Numbered from the stretch's first letter, positions 34,819-44,408 are shown. The stretch: 64,000 nucleotides of DNA from Micavibrio sp. UBA5572 (GCA_002425415.1 DIMG01000027.1:5827-69826); one strand, 5' to 3'. Notes: generated by a model not told the origin, from the letters alone. Translations and numbers: made by a program.

Positions 34819-37167
34819 TTAATTTACCTTCTTAAATAATGCTGTTTCTAATTCTTTCACAGCGCTTTCGTATTCTTTTTTTCCGCCGAAATAATCATTG
34901 ATAATTTCCACAGGCGTACCCATTTCGCTAATCGGTTTCAAACTTAAAACTTTAGCGCTTTCAATACTGTTAATGCCTTCATTAGCGTATTTATCTAGCA
35001 GGGCATCAAGTACTTTCTGAGCGCTTTCTCCATATTTAGCGAAATAGTTTTGCTTCCTAACGTTTTCTGCTCGCTCTTTCCTGGTTAAAGGCGGCTGACC
35101 ATATACAATATGGCATATCAAATCAAATGCACTGTATTGTTCGCCGTTTGGAATTTCATCACGAAGAGCGCTCAACAGTAGACCTTGAGATTCTAATTCA
35201 TTAATAATGGCTTCTTTCCTATTGGCTTCAGACCAGCATTTTAAGAATTCATCAAGGTTTCTGTATTTGTTTTGAATTGTTTTCTTTGTGTAGTCTTTAA
35301 GTGACTCAGTTACCAGCTTTCCATCGTGGTCGTAGTACTGAACGCGCTCTGATATTACATTAACTTCAATATTATTAACGTAGTATTTAACACGCTTTTC
35401 ACTAGGCTCTTGATTGGGGTCAAAAGAAATATCAGGCTCAATAATCTTGGCGTTATCAATAGGATCGTCAGGTGGGGTTATATCATCATCACTAGTTGGT
35501 TGATAGATTTGTACAGGGTCACCATCAAAATCAGGATCAGCAAACAACTCTGTGGCCTTTTTGAAATCCATTATCGCAAAATATAACTTATTATGTTCTT
35601 CATCAATCCGAGTCCCGCGACCAATAATTTGTTTAAATTCAGTCATAGATTGAATTCTCTGGTCTAAAACTATTAGCTTGCATGTTTTAGCATCTACACC
35701 CGTTGTCAAAAGCTTAGAGGTTGTAGCTATAACAGGGTAAGTGCTTTCGGGGTCAATAAAATTATCTAGCTCAGCTTTACCAAGCTGATCATCTCCCGTT
35801 ATCTTCATCACATAGCGGTGATTTTCTAATACAAGATCACTATTTAAGTTAGCTAATGCATGACGCATGCGTTCTGCGTGATCAATGTCTTCACAGAAAA
35901 CGATAGTTTTATCAAATCTATTCGTTGCTTTGAGATATGCAGTGATCTTTTGCGCTACTAACCAATCACGTTCTTCAATCACCAGCGTGCGGTTAAAATC
36001 TTTCTGATTATATATGCGGTCTTCGATCAGATTTCCATACTTATCAGATTGTCCTTTTTCAGGTCTAAACCCGACCAAGTCACGATCTATATCAATTCGA
36101 ATAACTTTATAAGGAGCTAAAAAACCATCTTCAATACCCTGTTTAAGCGAGTATGTATATACAGGCTCTCCAAAATAATTGATGTTAGAAATTTCAGCTG
36201 TTTCTTTAGGGGTTGCTGTCAAACCAATTTGAGTTGCGCTAGAAAAATACTCAAGTATTGCCCTCCATGCAGAGTCTTCTGATGCGCTACTTCTATGACA
36301 TTCATCTACGACAATTAAATCGAAAAAATCGGGCGAAAATTGTTTGTATATATTTTGTTGTTCTTCAGGCCCGCTTACAGCCTGATACAATGATAAATAA
36401 ATCTCATAAGATTTATCAGCCTGACGTTTAGATATTTTCGTCATGGCTTGCCCGAAAGGCTTAAAATCATTTTGCCTCGTCTGATCCACTAAAATATTGC
36501 GGTCCGCTAGGAATAAAATGCGTTTTTTGGTTTTTGATTTCCACAAGCGCCATATAATTTGAAAAGCGGTATATGTTTTTCCTGTCCCTGTCGCCATAAC
36601 AAGAAGGAGACGATCTTGTCCTTTGGCAATTCCTTCAATTACTCTATTGATTGCGTTTAACTGATAATATCTAGGAGTTTTGCCACTTCCATCTGAGTAA
36701 TAATCCTGAGTTACAACAGCTTCTTCTGTTGGAGTTTTTATCTCTTTAAGTTTCTTATATTTTTTCCAAAGTTCTTGTGGTGTTGGCAGACAATCCAGTG
36801 GAATATCTCTCTCGATAAGCCCATCTGTCACAGATTTATCATGAAACCTAAAGCCAGTGCCATTTGAGGTGAAAACAAATGGGATATCAAGTATTTCAGA
36901 ATACTCTAAAGCTTGTTGCATGCCATGCCCTAATGAATGGCTGTCATCTTTTGCTTCAATAATAGCGATAGGTATATTAGGTTTGATATACAGTATATAG
37001 TCCGCACGTTTGCTTTTTCCTCTTGCCGCCATTTTACCCCTAACGATAATTCGACCTTGGGTAAAAGAAACTTCTTCTCTGACTTGTGTATGAATATCCC
37101 AGCCAGCCTTCTTTATAGCTGGCAAAATATACTTTGTTTTGATGTCGGCTTCTGAAAAATTGCTCAT
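34819..37167 (-). CDS. hsdR: Type I restriction endonuclease HsdR (EcoEI-like)
   Basis: A 782-residue ATP-dependent restriction motor. It has an N-terminal PD-(D/E)XK nuclease (RADYILYI ... IAIIEAKDD near 48-75), helicase Walker A ATGTGKT (about 191-197), Walker B DECH (about 287-290), motif III TATP (about 316), motif VI QIIGRGTRID (about 512) and an EcoEI-type C-terminal domain. It forms R2M2S with the next two genes and cleaves unmethylated DNA after translocation. Shorter than EcoKI HsdR but normal for this subgroup. Confidence 0.95.
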   Translation of the reverse strand: MSNFSEADIKTKYILPAIKKAGWDIHTQVREEVSFTQGRIIVRGKMAARGKSKRADYILYIKPNIPIAIIEAKDDSHSLGHGMQQALEYSEILDIPFVFTSNGTGFRFHDKSVTDGLIERDIPLDCLPTPQELWKKYKKLKEIKTPTEEAVVTQDYYSDGSGKTPRYYQLNAINRVIEGIAKGQDRLLLVMATGTGKTYTAFQIIWRLWKSKTKKRILFLADRNILVDQTRQNDFKPFGQAMTKISKRQADKSYEIYLSLYQAVSGPEEQQNIYKQFSPDFFDLIVVDECHRSSASEDSAWRAILEYFSSATQIGLTATPKETAEISNINYFGEPVYTYSLKQGIEDGFLAPYKVIRIDIDRDLVGFRPEKGQSDKYGNLIEDRIYNQKDFNRTLVIEERDWLVAQKITAYLKATNRFDKTIVFCEDIDHAERMRHALANLNSDLVLENHRYVMKITGDDQLGKAELDNFIDPESTYPVIATTSKLLTTGVDAKTCKLIVLDQRIQSMTEFKQIIGRGTRIDEEHNKLYFAIMDFKKATELFADPDFDGDPVQIYQPTSDDDITPPDDPIDNAKIIEPDISFDPNQEPSEKRVKYYVNNIEVNVISERVQYYDHDGKLVTESLKDYTKKTIQNKYRNLDEFLKCWSEANRKEAIINELESQGLLLSALRDEIPNGEQYSAFDLICHIVYGQPPLTRKERAENVRKQNYFAKYGESAQKVLDALLDKYANEGINSIESAKVLSLKPISEMGTPVEIINDYFGGKKEYESAVKELETALFKKVN

Positions 37168-37190
37168 TCCCTGTATTTCCTAGCTATACT

Positions 37191-37382
37191 TTACTTACCA
37201 CTTTTACTCTTTTGTTCTTGCTCTTTAATCCAAGCATCAATCTCGGATTTACGAAATCTCCATGAACCACCAACCTTAAACCCAGGTAATTTACCCTCAG
37301 AGGCCAATCTGTATGATGTTTTCTCAGCCAGTTTTAAGTAACTAGACACTTCTTTGATTGTAAAAATCTCTTCATCAGTCAT
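37191..37382 (-). CDS. Small HTH protein, excisionase/MerR-like, heading the restriction operon
   Basis: A 63-residue helix-turn-helix protein (HTH_17/excisionase type): FTIKEVSSYLKLAEKTSYRL then GKLPGFKVGGSWRF, a complete wing, and a basic C-terminus. It lies 24 bases before hsdR on the same strand. Such genes often head type I operons and probably control their expression; an excision function is unlikely here because no tyrosine integrase is near. The 72-base gap to the divergent gene at 37455 must hold both promoters. Confidence 0.75.
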   Translation of the reverse strand: MTDEEIFTIKEVSSYLKLAEKTSYRLASEGKLPGFKVGGSWRFRKSEIDAWIKEQEQKSKSGK

Positions 37383-37454
37383 TGTTGATTGCGCCTTTTC
37401 TTAATGTGGTCTATATTGAAAATAAGGGAAAATTTAGGAAGTAGCAAGTAAGCA

Positions 37455-39653
37455 ATGAAGCAAGAATTAACATTTAAGTCTCAAGCTCGAATTATCCGCA
37501 CTCTCGGGGATAGGTTAATTAGTGGAGAAGTCGCAGCAATTATTGAGCTTGTTAAAAATGCTTATGATGCTGATGCAAAAGTTTGCTACATTGAGATTAA
37601 CCCCGCGAAAGATTCCTTGATTATCAAAGATGATGGTCATGGCATGTCACTGTTGGATGTGCAAACAAAGTGGGCAGAGCTTGGAACAGACAACAAATTT
37701 CGTAACACTGTATCAAAATCTGGTCGAACTGTATTAGGAAATAAAGGGATCGGTCGATTGGCCGCTGCCAAACTAGGACGTTATCTCAAAATTCAAAGCA
37801 CTGTTGCAAGCGACAATGGTCTAAAGTCAATAACTGTCGATGGAATCGATTGGGACGCTTTTTCAGAAAAAGAAGATACTTACATTGATGATATTAAGTT
37901 TTATGTGGAAGAAACCTTAGGTCGAGAGGTTGCCGGCACAGAATTAATAGTAACAGGCCTTAATCAAGATTGGAGCAAAGAAAAGCTCAACACTCTAGTG
38001 CGTGAATTAAGGAAGCTCATTTCTCCAATATCTCAAGATGATGATTTTGATATTTATCTAAATTTAGATGCATTTACTCAAATTTTTAATGGTTTTGATG
38101 GTAGCGAGTTAATTAATGGTCAACAAACCTTGTTCTCTAGAATTGAAGAAGAAGCGCAAATAGATAGAAATAAAATTGAACCATTTCCCCTTTTAGATGC
38201 TTGCGACTATACGTTTGAAGCAGAGTACTCCGCTAATAAACTCACAGGGACATTGAAAATCAATGATGCAAAAATTGAGCATCAGATTGAGGTGTCCATA
38301 GATGAAGATATTGATCTAGGAAGCGGTTTAATTCAGTTAAATATATTTGACCGCGATGCAGATTCTCTACAAAACACCTTTGTTAAAGCGGGGATAATAA
38401 GCAAAGAAGATAAAAAATCTCTAAGATTGCAAGACGCAAGAAGACATATAGATGAATTGTCTGGGATCGCAATTTATAGGAATAAGTTTCGTGTTAGACC
38501 ATATGGAGATAAGGATGCGGATTGGTTGAACTTAGCAGAGAGGCGTGTTCAAAATCCATCAAAATGTTTAGAACAAAAACAAGTATCCGGTTTAATAGTA
38601 GTTGATACATCTGAGAAGTCAGGTTTGATAGAGCGAAGTAGCCGTGAAGGGTTTGAGCATAACGATCACTACAATGCATTTAAGACACTTCTTTTAAGAG
38701 CTCTAAACGAAGTAGAAAATCTTAGATATGCCCATAATGCGCGCACAGGTAAAAATCGTAAACATCCTGCCGCAGCTGTTAAATCAGCATTTTCATCTTT
38801 ACGCGAACAAGCGGATTTGACAAAAATTGAAAATTTTTCTGATGAGTTTTCTGAAGAAAAGAAAATAGAATTTAAGGCTGCCGTTACAGAGTATAAAACA
38901 AGCCTAGATAAATTAATTGATATTATTCAGGAACGTCAGTCTATCTTAGAGGCAAGATCTACACTCGGGTTTATTTTAGCTGAAGTCGTTCACGAGGCTA
39001 AACATCCTACCAGCGCAGTTGGATCAAATTTACTTTCATTATCTAAGCGGGTTAGAAATAAGTGGAATGAAGATATAACATCTAATGTTTCTGAGGAACT
39101 TCTTCAAAATTTTTCACAAGATATTGATCATATCAGCAGTTTAGAATCTCTTTTGAAGCGTCTTGATCCTCTTATTAATGTGCGGAGAAAAAAATCTTAT
39201 GAATTCTCTGTTTATGAGGCAGTAAAGAAATCACTTCTTTTATATCAAGATAGAGCTAATAGAGCTGGGGTTACAATACATCATGAGAAGCCACAAGATG
39301 ATTATCAAATGAATGGGCTAGAGGTTGATTTATCTACAGCTATTATCAATTTGATTGATAATTCACTGTATTGGCATGAGCAGAGAAAAATAGAAAAACC
39401 TTTTATAAAAATACAGTATACTGATGATAGTAATGCATTATTTGTTTCTATAGAAGACAACGCTGGCGGGATTTCCGAAAAATATAAAGATGCAATTTTC
39501 AACGTAGGTTTTACGACCAAAGAAGAAGGGGCTGGCCTAGGGCTAAGTATCGCGAGAGAGGCTTTAGGTCGCGCAGCTGCCTACATAACGCATCAAAATA
39601 CAGATGATGATAATGGGTCAATCTTTACTATTGAAATAAGAAGGGATGTATAA
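37455..39653 (+). CDS. Double-GHKL protein: MutL/Hsp90-type ATPase fused to a histidine-kinase core
   Basis: A 732-residue protein with two separate Bergerat-fold ATPase domains. N-terminal domain: N-box ELVKNAYDAD (31-40), G1 DDGHGM (59-64), G2 GNKGIGR (95-101), as in MutL/Hsp90/MORC-like ATPases linked to restriction systems. C-terminal domain: H-box VVHEAKHP with the candidate phosphoacceptor His near 513, N-box INLIDNSLYW (about 631-640), G1 EDNAGGI, F-box FTTK and G2 GAGLGLSI (about 690-697), a full histidine-kinase core. The middle is charged and helical. No membrane segment is seen, so it senses something in the cytoplasm. The receiver gene shares a base with its stop. It likely signals infection or DNA state to that partner. 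Confidence 0.85.
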   Translation: MKQELTFKSQARIIRTLGDRLISGEVAAIIELVKNAYDADAKVCYIEINPAKDSLIIKDDGHGMSLLDVQTKWAELGTDNKFRNTVSKSGRTVLGNKGIGRLAAAKLGRYLKIQSTVASDNGLKSITVDGIDWDAFSEKEDTYIDDIKFYVEETLGREVAGTELIVTGLNQDWSKEKLNTLVRELRKLISPISQDDDFDIYLNLDAFTQIFNGFDGSELINGQQTLFSRIEEEAQIDRNKIEPFPLLDACDYTFEAEYSANKLTGTLKINDAKIEHQIEVSIDEDIDLGSGLIQLNIFDRDADSLQNTFVKAGIISKEDKKSLRLQDARRHIDELSGIAIYRNKFRVRPYGDKDADWLNLAERRVQNPSKCLEQKQVSGLIVVDTSEKSGLIERSSREGFEHNDHYNAFKTLLLRALNEVENLRYAHNARTGKNRKHPAAAVKSAFSSLREQADLTKIENFSDEFSEEKKIEFKAAVTEYKTSLDKLIDIIQERQSILEARSTLGFILAEVVHEAKHPTSAVGSNLLSLSKRVRNKWNEDITSNVSEELLQNFSQDIDHISSLESLLKRLDPLINVRRKKSYEFSVYEAVKKSLLLYQDRANRAGVTIHHEKPQDDYQMNGLEVDLSTAIINLIDNSLYWHEQRKIEKPFIKIQYTDDSNALFVSIEDNAGGISEKYKDAIFNVGFTTKEEGAGLGLSIAREALGRAAAYITHQNTDDDNGSIFTIEIRRDV

Positions 39654-40792
39654 TGGTTTACAACATCCTTCTACTTGAAGATGATCAAGGACAGTTTGAT
39701 GCTTATCAGCAGGCGCTAAGTGATGATGGACTAGATTCTTCATACAATTTATTGCACGCAAAAAACAGACAAGAAGCTAAGAATCTGATTCAAAATAATA
39801 CAGTAAATGCTGCTGTTTTAGACTTAAAAGTCCCTGAAGATGAAAGCTCTGAAGCAAGTGTTTCAACAGGAACAAAATATTTAGAAGAGTTGCTGGAAGA
39901 AAAGCAATTCCCTATCATTGTAGTTTCTGCCAATATCACTTCATTGTCTGATGATAGTGATAAGTTACCAAAACATTTGGTAAAAATGAATAGGGAGACA
40001 GGCGTTCACTCTAATGCCTTTCAACATTTTGAAACAATTAAAGATCTGTTAGATATATCACCACTTTTTCCAGAAACCCTTAAGGACATAAATAGGGAAT
40101 TTCAAGAAGCCTTTTGGGAAATGTGGGGAAATTGGGATGAAATCAATACAAGATTTAGTGCTCTAAACTCTGATAAGACAAAGACTTTTTTAAAGCGTTA
40201 TGTGTGTAGCCATTTAATTGAAAAATGGATGGCTAATGACCTTTTTAATGAGATGCATCATACTGAATTTTATACATACCCACCATTAAAGGACCGAATT
40301 CATACAGGCGATATTTTAGAATTAGATAATACACCATGGATTGTTATGACGGCTCCTTGCAATTTATCTAATGGTGATTATCCCGAGAATTTAACACTTC
40401 TAAAATGCCAACCGGTCGAGTTTCAACAATACAACGATGTAATCAAACCTTTTAGGGACAATCTAGACGAAAACAAAAAAGAAAAGCAAAGAAAGGTTGT
40501 TAAAAGGTTTTTCACAGAACCACCGACAAGTAAACATTATTTGCCACCTTGGTCAAAAAATGGAAAGGCTGTTAATGTCTTATTTAAAGAAATAAAGACA
40601 GTCCCTTTTGCTGAGAGCGATAGAGATGATTTAAAATCAAAAAGAATAGCAACGCTTAGCTACCACTTTTTACCATATCTTCTCCAAAGATATGGAGCTT
40701 ATGTATCTCGAATAGGACAATCTGAAATAAGCACAGAAGACTACATCACCTACTTATTGTCAGTTGTGCCTGCCCCTGAAAGCAGTTCGTAA
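39653..40792 (+). CDS. Response regulator with unrecognised C-terminal output domain
   Basis: A 379-residue cognate partner of the preceding kinase-like protein. Receiver domain 1-120: acidic pocket E9-D10-D11 (LLLEDD), phosphoacceptor Asp57 in VLDLKVP, switch Ser92 in IVVSAN and Lys111 (LVKMN). Residues 130-379 match no output domain I know: no helix-turn-helix, GGDEF or HD motif. They include WIVMTAPCNLSNGDY near 230 and a basic stretch (KKEKQRKVVKRFF). The start overlaps the kinase stop (TAATG type). The 3' end overlaps the convergent cytosine methylase by 43 bases. Output may be enzymatic or protein-protein. Confidence 0.75.
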   Translation: MVYNILLLEDDQGQFDAYQQALSDDGLDSSYNLLHAKNRQEAKNLIQNNTVNAAVLDLKVPEDESSEASVSTGTKYLEELLEEKQFPIIVVSANITSLSDDSDKLPKHLVKMNRETGVHSNAFQHFETIKDLLDISPLFPETLKDINREFQEAFWEMWGNWDEINTRFSALNSDKTKTFLKRYVCSHLIEKWMANDLFNEMHHTEFYTYPPLKDRIHTGDILELDNTPWIVMTAPCNLSNGDYPENLTLLKCQPVEFQQYNDVIKPFRDNLDENKKEKQRKVVKRFFTEPPTSKHYLPPWSKNGKAVNVLFKEIKTVPFAESDRDDLKSKRIATLSYHFLPYLLQRYGAYVSRIGQSEISTEDYITYLLSVVPAPESSS

Positions 40793-42234
40793 ACAACTTT
40801 TGCAATTTGATGTGCCAGCAAGGGCGGAACAGCATTGCCCACCTGCTGGTATTGTGATGTTCTTGGGCCTTCGAATTTATAGTTATCAGGGAAAGTCTGT
40901 ATGCGTGCTGCTTCTCTCACAGTTAAACTTCTGCACTGCTTTGGATCGTAATGTATGAAGTAATGACCATCTTTAGAGATATGAGAGGTAATTGTGGTCG
41001 CTGGTTTATTAGCTAGTTGCACTCGAAATCTATCATTAAATAAAGATTTAGATTTTATGGCTGACGTCACGTTCTTATGATTTGGCAACAAATCTTGGGG
41101 CATGTCCTCCAACTTAGGGCTTTTACCATGTCTGATAGCATGCTCGGCACTGTAGAGGTATCTGTGCAAATCAGATTCAATGTGCGCGCGCGAGCTATGG
41201 TTTAAAACACCTTTAATTTTCTTATCGTAAAACCATCTCTTGAAAGCTTTTGGCTTTGAATCAAATGGAATAAATTCATTGCCTCTTGTTAAGCCATCGT
41301 AGACATCACACTGCTTAAATCTTGTTAAAATTGCATTCTTCCAGTTGTCAAAGCTATCGAGTTTTTTGGATAGTCCAGATCTAAGTGGTGGGAGGTCAGC
41401 TAAGACATCTTCTACGGATGTAGGCCGTTTAGTGGGTTTTAATATAGAAGGTATGCCTCTGATATCATTTCTCACAGCAAGAAGGATTACCCTGTGTCGG
41501 CATTGCGGTATTCCATATTCTTCTGATTTGATTATGAAATCATTACGATTTAATTTTTCTGGTTTGCCAGCATTTGATAAAGAATAAATGGTGTATTGCT
41601 CAGATGTTTTAAATTTTACTTTTTTAGAATTTTTGAATTTTGAAGGTGTTTTAATGTCCTCCAGTATCCGGTCAAATATATATTCACCATTTAGTTTTGA
41701 AGACAAAATGCCCTTAACATTTTCCATCACAAATGCTCTTGGCTGAATGTCTGCAATAATTCTTAAATACTCTTTATAGAGAGTATGCCTAGGATCGTTT
41801 TGAAAGTCTTGGTATTTAGACATTTTTGAGCGCCCAACTAAAGAGTACGCTTGGCACGGAGGCCCGCCAATAACAATAGAGTTTTTTGGGTCTGAGACTT
41901 GGCTTAAGATACGCTTAATAACAGTTTTATGAGGGAACGCATCTCCACCTAATTCGGCACAATATGCTTCTAGTATAGCTTTTTTAGCTTCTTTTGGATG
42001 TTTTTTAAAAAGCACATCCTTGGTGATTTCACCTCTTAAGTATTGATAATACTCAACAGGAGGCTTATCAAACTGTCTAAAGAAAGCTCTCAAAGTGAGG
42101 GTTTGATGGGCAAAACTTTCTTTTTCGATAGATATTTTTATTTTGAAAGGTTTTTTATTTTTCTCAGTAATAGAGGAGAAGCCTTCTCCTAGCCCGCCCG
42201 GACCCGCGAATAAATCTATTACCTCTATCGTCAT
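40750..42234 (-). CDS. DNA cytosine-5 methyltransferase of the GHKL/response-regulator locus
   Basis: A 494-residue methylase unlike the two phage copies. Motif I DLFAGPGGLGEGF (7-19), catalytic motif IV GGPPCQAYS (Cys near 125), motif VI MENVKG, motif VIII QCRHRV, motif IX/X SLTVREAARIQTFPDNY and QVGNAVPP (near 470). No cognate restriction enzyme gene is adjacent, unless the 37455/39653 products or the 43767 product take that role. It converges on and overlaps the response regulator gene, suggesting one locus. AT-rich like its neighbours. Confidence 0.88.
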   Translation of the reverse strand: MTIEVIDLFAGPGGLGEGFSSITEKNKKPFKIKISIEKESFAHQTLTLRAFFRQFDKPPVEYYQYLRGEITKDVLFKKHPKEAKKAILEAYCAELGGDAFPHKTVIKRILSQVSDPKNSIVIGGPPCQAYSLVGRSKMSKYQDFQNDPRHTLYKEYLRIIADIQPRAFVMENVKGILSSKLNGEYIFDRILEDIKTPSKFKNSKKVKFKTSEQYTIYSLSNAGKPEKLNRNDFIIKSEEYGIPQCRHRVILLAVRNDIRGIPSILKPTKRPTSVEDVLADLPPLRSGLSKKLDSFDNWKNAILTRFKQCDVYDGLTRGNEFIPFDSKPKAFKRWFYDKKIKGVLNHSSRAHIESDLHRYLYSAEHAIRHGKSPKLEDMPQDLLPNHKNVTSAIKSKSLFNDRFRVQLANKPATTITSHISKDGHYFIHYDPKQCRSLTVREAARIQTFPDNYKFEGPRTSQYQQVGNAVPPLLAHQIAKVVYELLSGAGTTDNK

Positions 42235-42688
42235 CTTTTAAGCTTATCCTTATCAATTTTAACTTGGTTCCAGGTTACCAGGTTATAAATTATTAAGCAA
42301 ACACAAAGAGGAAAATAAGGCAAAATTGTCTAAATTGAATCAGAGGCGTTCCTAATCATTTAGAGTATTCGTTTCGGTGTAACGCATACACAACCAATCT
42401 CATAAATCTAAACAGTCTCTTGGCACTATAATCACTCCCCTGAGGGGCAGAGTCCTTGGGCTTTTGCCATGAAAAGCTGAAGGTATGCTGGGCACGCCAC
42501 GGGCCTGTTTTGCAGCCATTTTCTCTCTAAATGCCCCTTTTTCTCTAAAACCTATAGAGCGACCCTCAAAACCTACCTCCAGGTTTTTGTATTATTTTTC
42601 AATGGATTGGTAATGCGGAATTTCTAGCGGTTTTGTGTGTAAACCGTAAAGCGGTAAAGCTTTAGAAAAAACCTTAGATCCCAGCTTA
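42235..42688 (-). other. Gene-less region upstream of the cytosine methylase
   Basis: 454 bases without a credible reading frame. It must contain the methylase promoter (reverse strand). Visible are a repeated GGTTCCAGGTTACCAGGTT near 42264-42282, a small perfect dyad CCCCTGAGGGG near 42437-42447 and an A/T-rich right end. No tRNA or attachment site was recognised. Confidence 0.5.
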
Positions 42689-43765
42689 TTATACCAAGCT
42701 TAGTTTAGTTTTTTGATCGCCTGATGCTGGAAGCTTGTGAGCCAAGCGACTTAATCCAAAAACCAAATTTTCTACCTCTTCAAAAGGTATGTTTAACTCA
42801 TCTGCAATGTGGTTCTTACTAATCCGTTCGTGCCATAGCTCACTAAAAACTTTCTGCCACACCACTGACTCTTCATATTCAATTCCATCTGGCTCGACTG
42901 TTCGGAATCCCCTTTGATTAATTTCTATATAAAAGTTTCGAGATTGCCATTCTGTCAGAATATTCATCTTGTGGAGCCTGTATACTAAAGCTGAGACAGA
43001 AACGCCCCATCTCTTTTTAGCTGATAATAATTGTTCCAACGATCTGACATAAGGAATTTTTGATTTAATATCAGCTTCGGGCATCAAGAAAGCTGAGGCA
43101 AAAGTGTTAGCTTCTTGCTCTGCTTGCTTTTGTTGAGGGCCGCCATGTTTATGAAGTACAAGATGGGCTAGTTCATGTGCTGCATCCATCCGACTTCTTT
43201 CCGCGGATTTAAATGTATTCAGAAAAACAAAAGGTGTTTCGTTGCGCCAACAAGAAAAAGCATCAACATTTTTTGTGTTCTCCGCCAAGGAAAAGACGCG
43301 AATGCCTCTGGATTCTAGGAGCTTAATCATGTTCCCGATGGGCTTTTCTCCTAATCCCCAATAATGCCTTAGAGACAATGCGGCAGCATGTGGATCTCTT
43401 TCATTACTAAGATCTAGGAGATCTGGTTTTGGTAGGTTAAATTTCTCCTCCACCCAATCGGATAACATATATGCAATTGCCCCTGCGGCGAGGGCAGCAT
43501 CTCTCTCTTTTGCTGTTATTGAGGTTAGGCTTCTAAAGCTTGCTGCTTCTTTAGGAAGTTCATCAAAATCTTTGTCAAAAAAGAAATTGTAAGGAAAACC
43601 AGTTTTTTCGACTATTGCTTTTACCGTTCTTTCATCCGGCTCATTCTCCCCTTTTTCCAGACGCGTAATTGTTACTGGAGAAACTCCAATAAGTTCTGCG
43701 AGTCCTTTACTAGTTAGCCGCTGCCTTTTCCTGGCAAGGGCTAGTCTGGCTGGGTTAAAGCTCAT
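42689..43765 (-). CDS. XRE regulator fused to ImmA/IrrE metallopeptidase
   Basis: A 358-residue protein. Residues 5-60 are an XRE helix-turn-helix (LARKRQRLTSKGLAELIGVS, then VTITRLEKGE). Residues about 170-260 are an ImmA/IrrE zinc peptidase with HELAHLVLHKH (zinc-binding HExxH) and downstream EANTFASAFLMP giving the third ligand. The C-terminal part is unassigned. Fused proteins of this type (COG2856) act as damage- or phage-responsive repressors or antitoxins. It follows the 43767 gene with one base between them, so they are an operon and may be a regulator-effector pair. Confidence 0.85.
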   Translation of the reverse strand: MSFNPARLALARKRQRLTSKGLAELIGVSPVTITRLEKGENEPDERTVKAIVEKTGFPYNFFFDKDFDELPKEAASFRSLTSITAKERDAALAAGAIAYMLSDWVEEKFNLPKPDLLDLSNERDPHAAALSLRHYWGLGEKPIGNMIKLLESRGIRVFSLAENTKNVDAFSCWRNETPFVFLNTFKSAERSRMDAAHELAHLVLHKHGGPQQKQAEQEANTFASAFLMPEADIKSKIPYVRSLEQLLSAKKRWGVSVSALVYRLHKMNILTEWQSRNFYIEINQRGFRTVEPDGIEYEESVVWQKVFSELWHERISKNHIADELNIPFEEVENLVFGLSRLAHKLPASGDQKTKLSLV

Positions 43766-43766
43766 C

Positions 43767-44396
43767 TTACTGCTTTCTAGAGATATTTACTTCAAAGTCT
43801 TGTAGATCGGTGTCGTCTTCGATCGTGATGTTTAACTCTTCCCAATCATTATTCTGAAGTATGAATATACGTTCTATAAAATCACTAAACTGCCCACCCT
43901 CGAGTGAATATGGCCTTGAAAGCTCTGCCCTGACATCATCACCGTTGACTGACACACAAAAAAACCAAACGGATTGGTTTGCCTTTTGCTCTTCCTCATC
44001 GTTAAATTCTGGAAAAAGGTTTGGCTGGGCAAAATCTATTATTCTGGCGGAAGCGGCCCCTTTTCCGGATATTGCTTTTGGTGCGCGAAGAGTATCGGCA
44101 GCAATGTCAACATTTTGAAAGATTATCTTTATTCCATTGTCTGGGTTAACAACTGATTCGATGTTATCATGCCTATCTTTTTTCCAACCTAATGATAAGA
44201 AAACATCGCGTAGCGCGCGGGTTCCGTATATATAAGCGAACTGCCCTCCTGCGGTTTTGGGGTCATTTGCTACAGCCAGATTCCTACCACCCGCAGCTGC
44301 GTGAATTATTTTCAACAGGCTGTCTTTAGTGGCGCCAAACTCATAAAGCCTTGATTCTACTTCATCTTCTTCTTTGTATAATTTCTTTTCGAGCAT
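43767..44396 (-). CDS. Unknown protein paired with the XRE/ImmA regulator
   Basis: A 209-residue protein I do not recognise by name. Conserved-looking features: KIIHAAAGGRNLAVANDPKT (about 30-49), then AGGQFAYIYGTRALRDVFLSLGW, and a hydrophobic VWFFCVSVNGDDVRAELSRP in the second half. The ATG at 44396 has a strong site (GGAGG at nine bases); the earlier ATG at 44432 does not and lies in an inverted repeat. It is the first gene of a two-gene operon with the XRE/ImmA protein. It could be a toxin or effector controlled by its partner, or part of the methylase locus. Confidence 0.6.
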   Translation of the reverse strand: MLEKKLYKEEDEVESRLYEFGATKDSLLKIIHAAAGGRNLAVANDPKTAGGQFAYIYGTRALRDVFLSLGWKKDRHDNIESVVNPDNGIKIIFQNVDIAADTLRAPKAISGKGAASARIIDFAQPNLFPEFNDEEEQKANQSVWFFCVSVNGDDVRAELSRPYSLEGGQFSDFIERIFILQNNDWEELNITIEDDTDLQDFEVNISRKQ

Positions 44397-44408
44397 TCTT
44401 ATAAACCT

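Noticed and set aside
42235..42688. Possible attachment site or tRNA remnant next to the defence island
   Set aside because: No tRNA T-loop consensus, no direct repeat matching the other element edges, and no conserved fold could be seen by eye.
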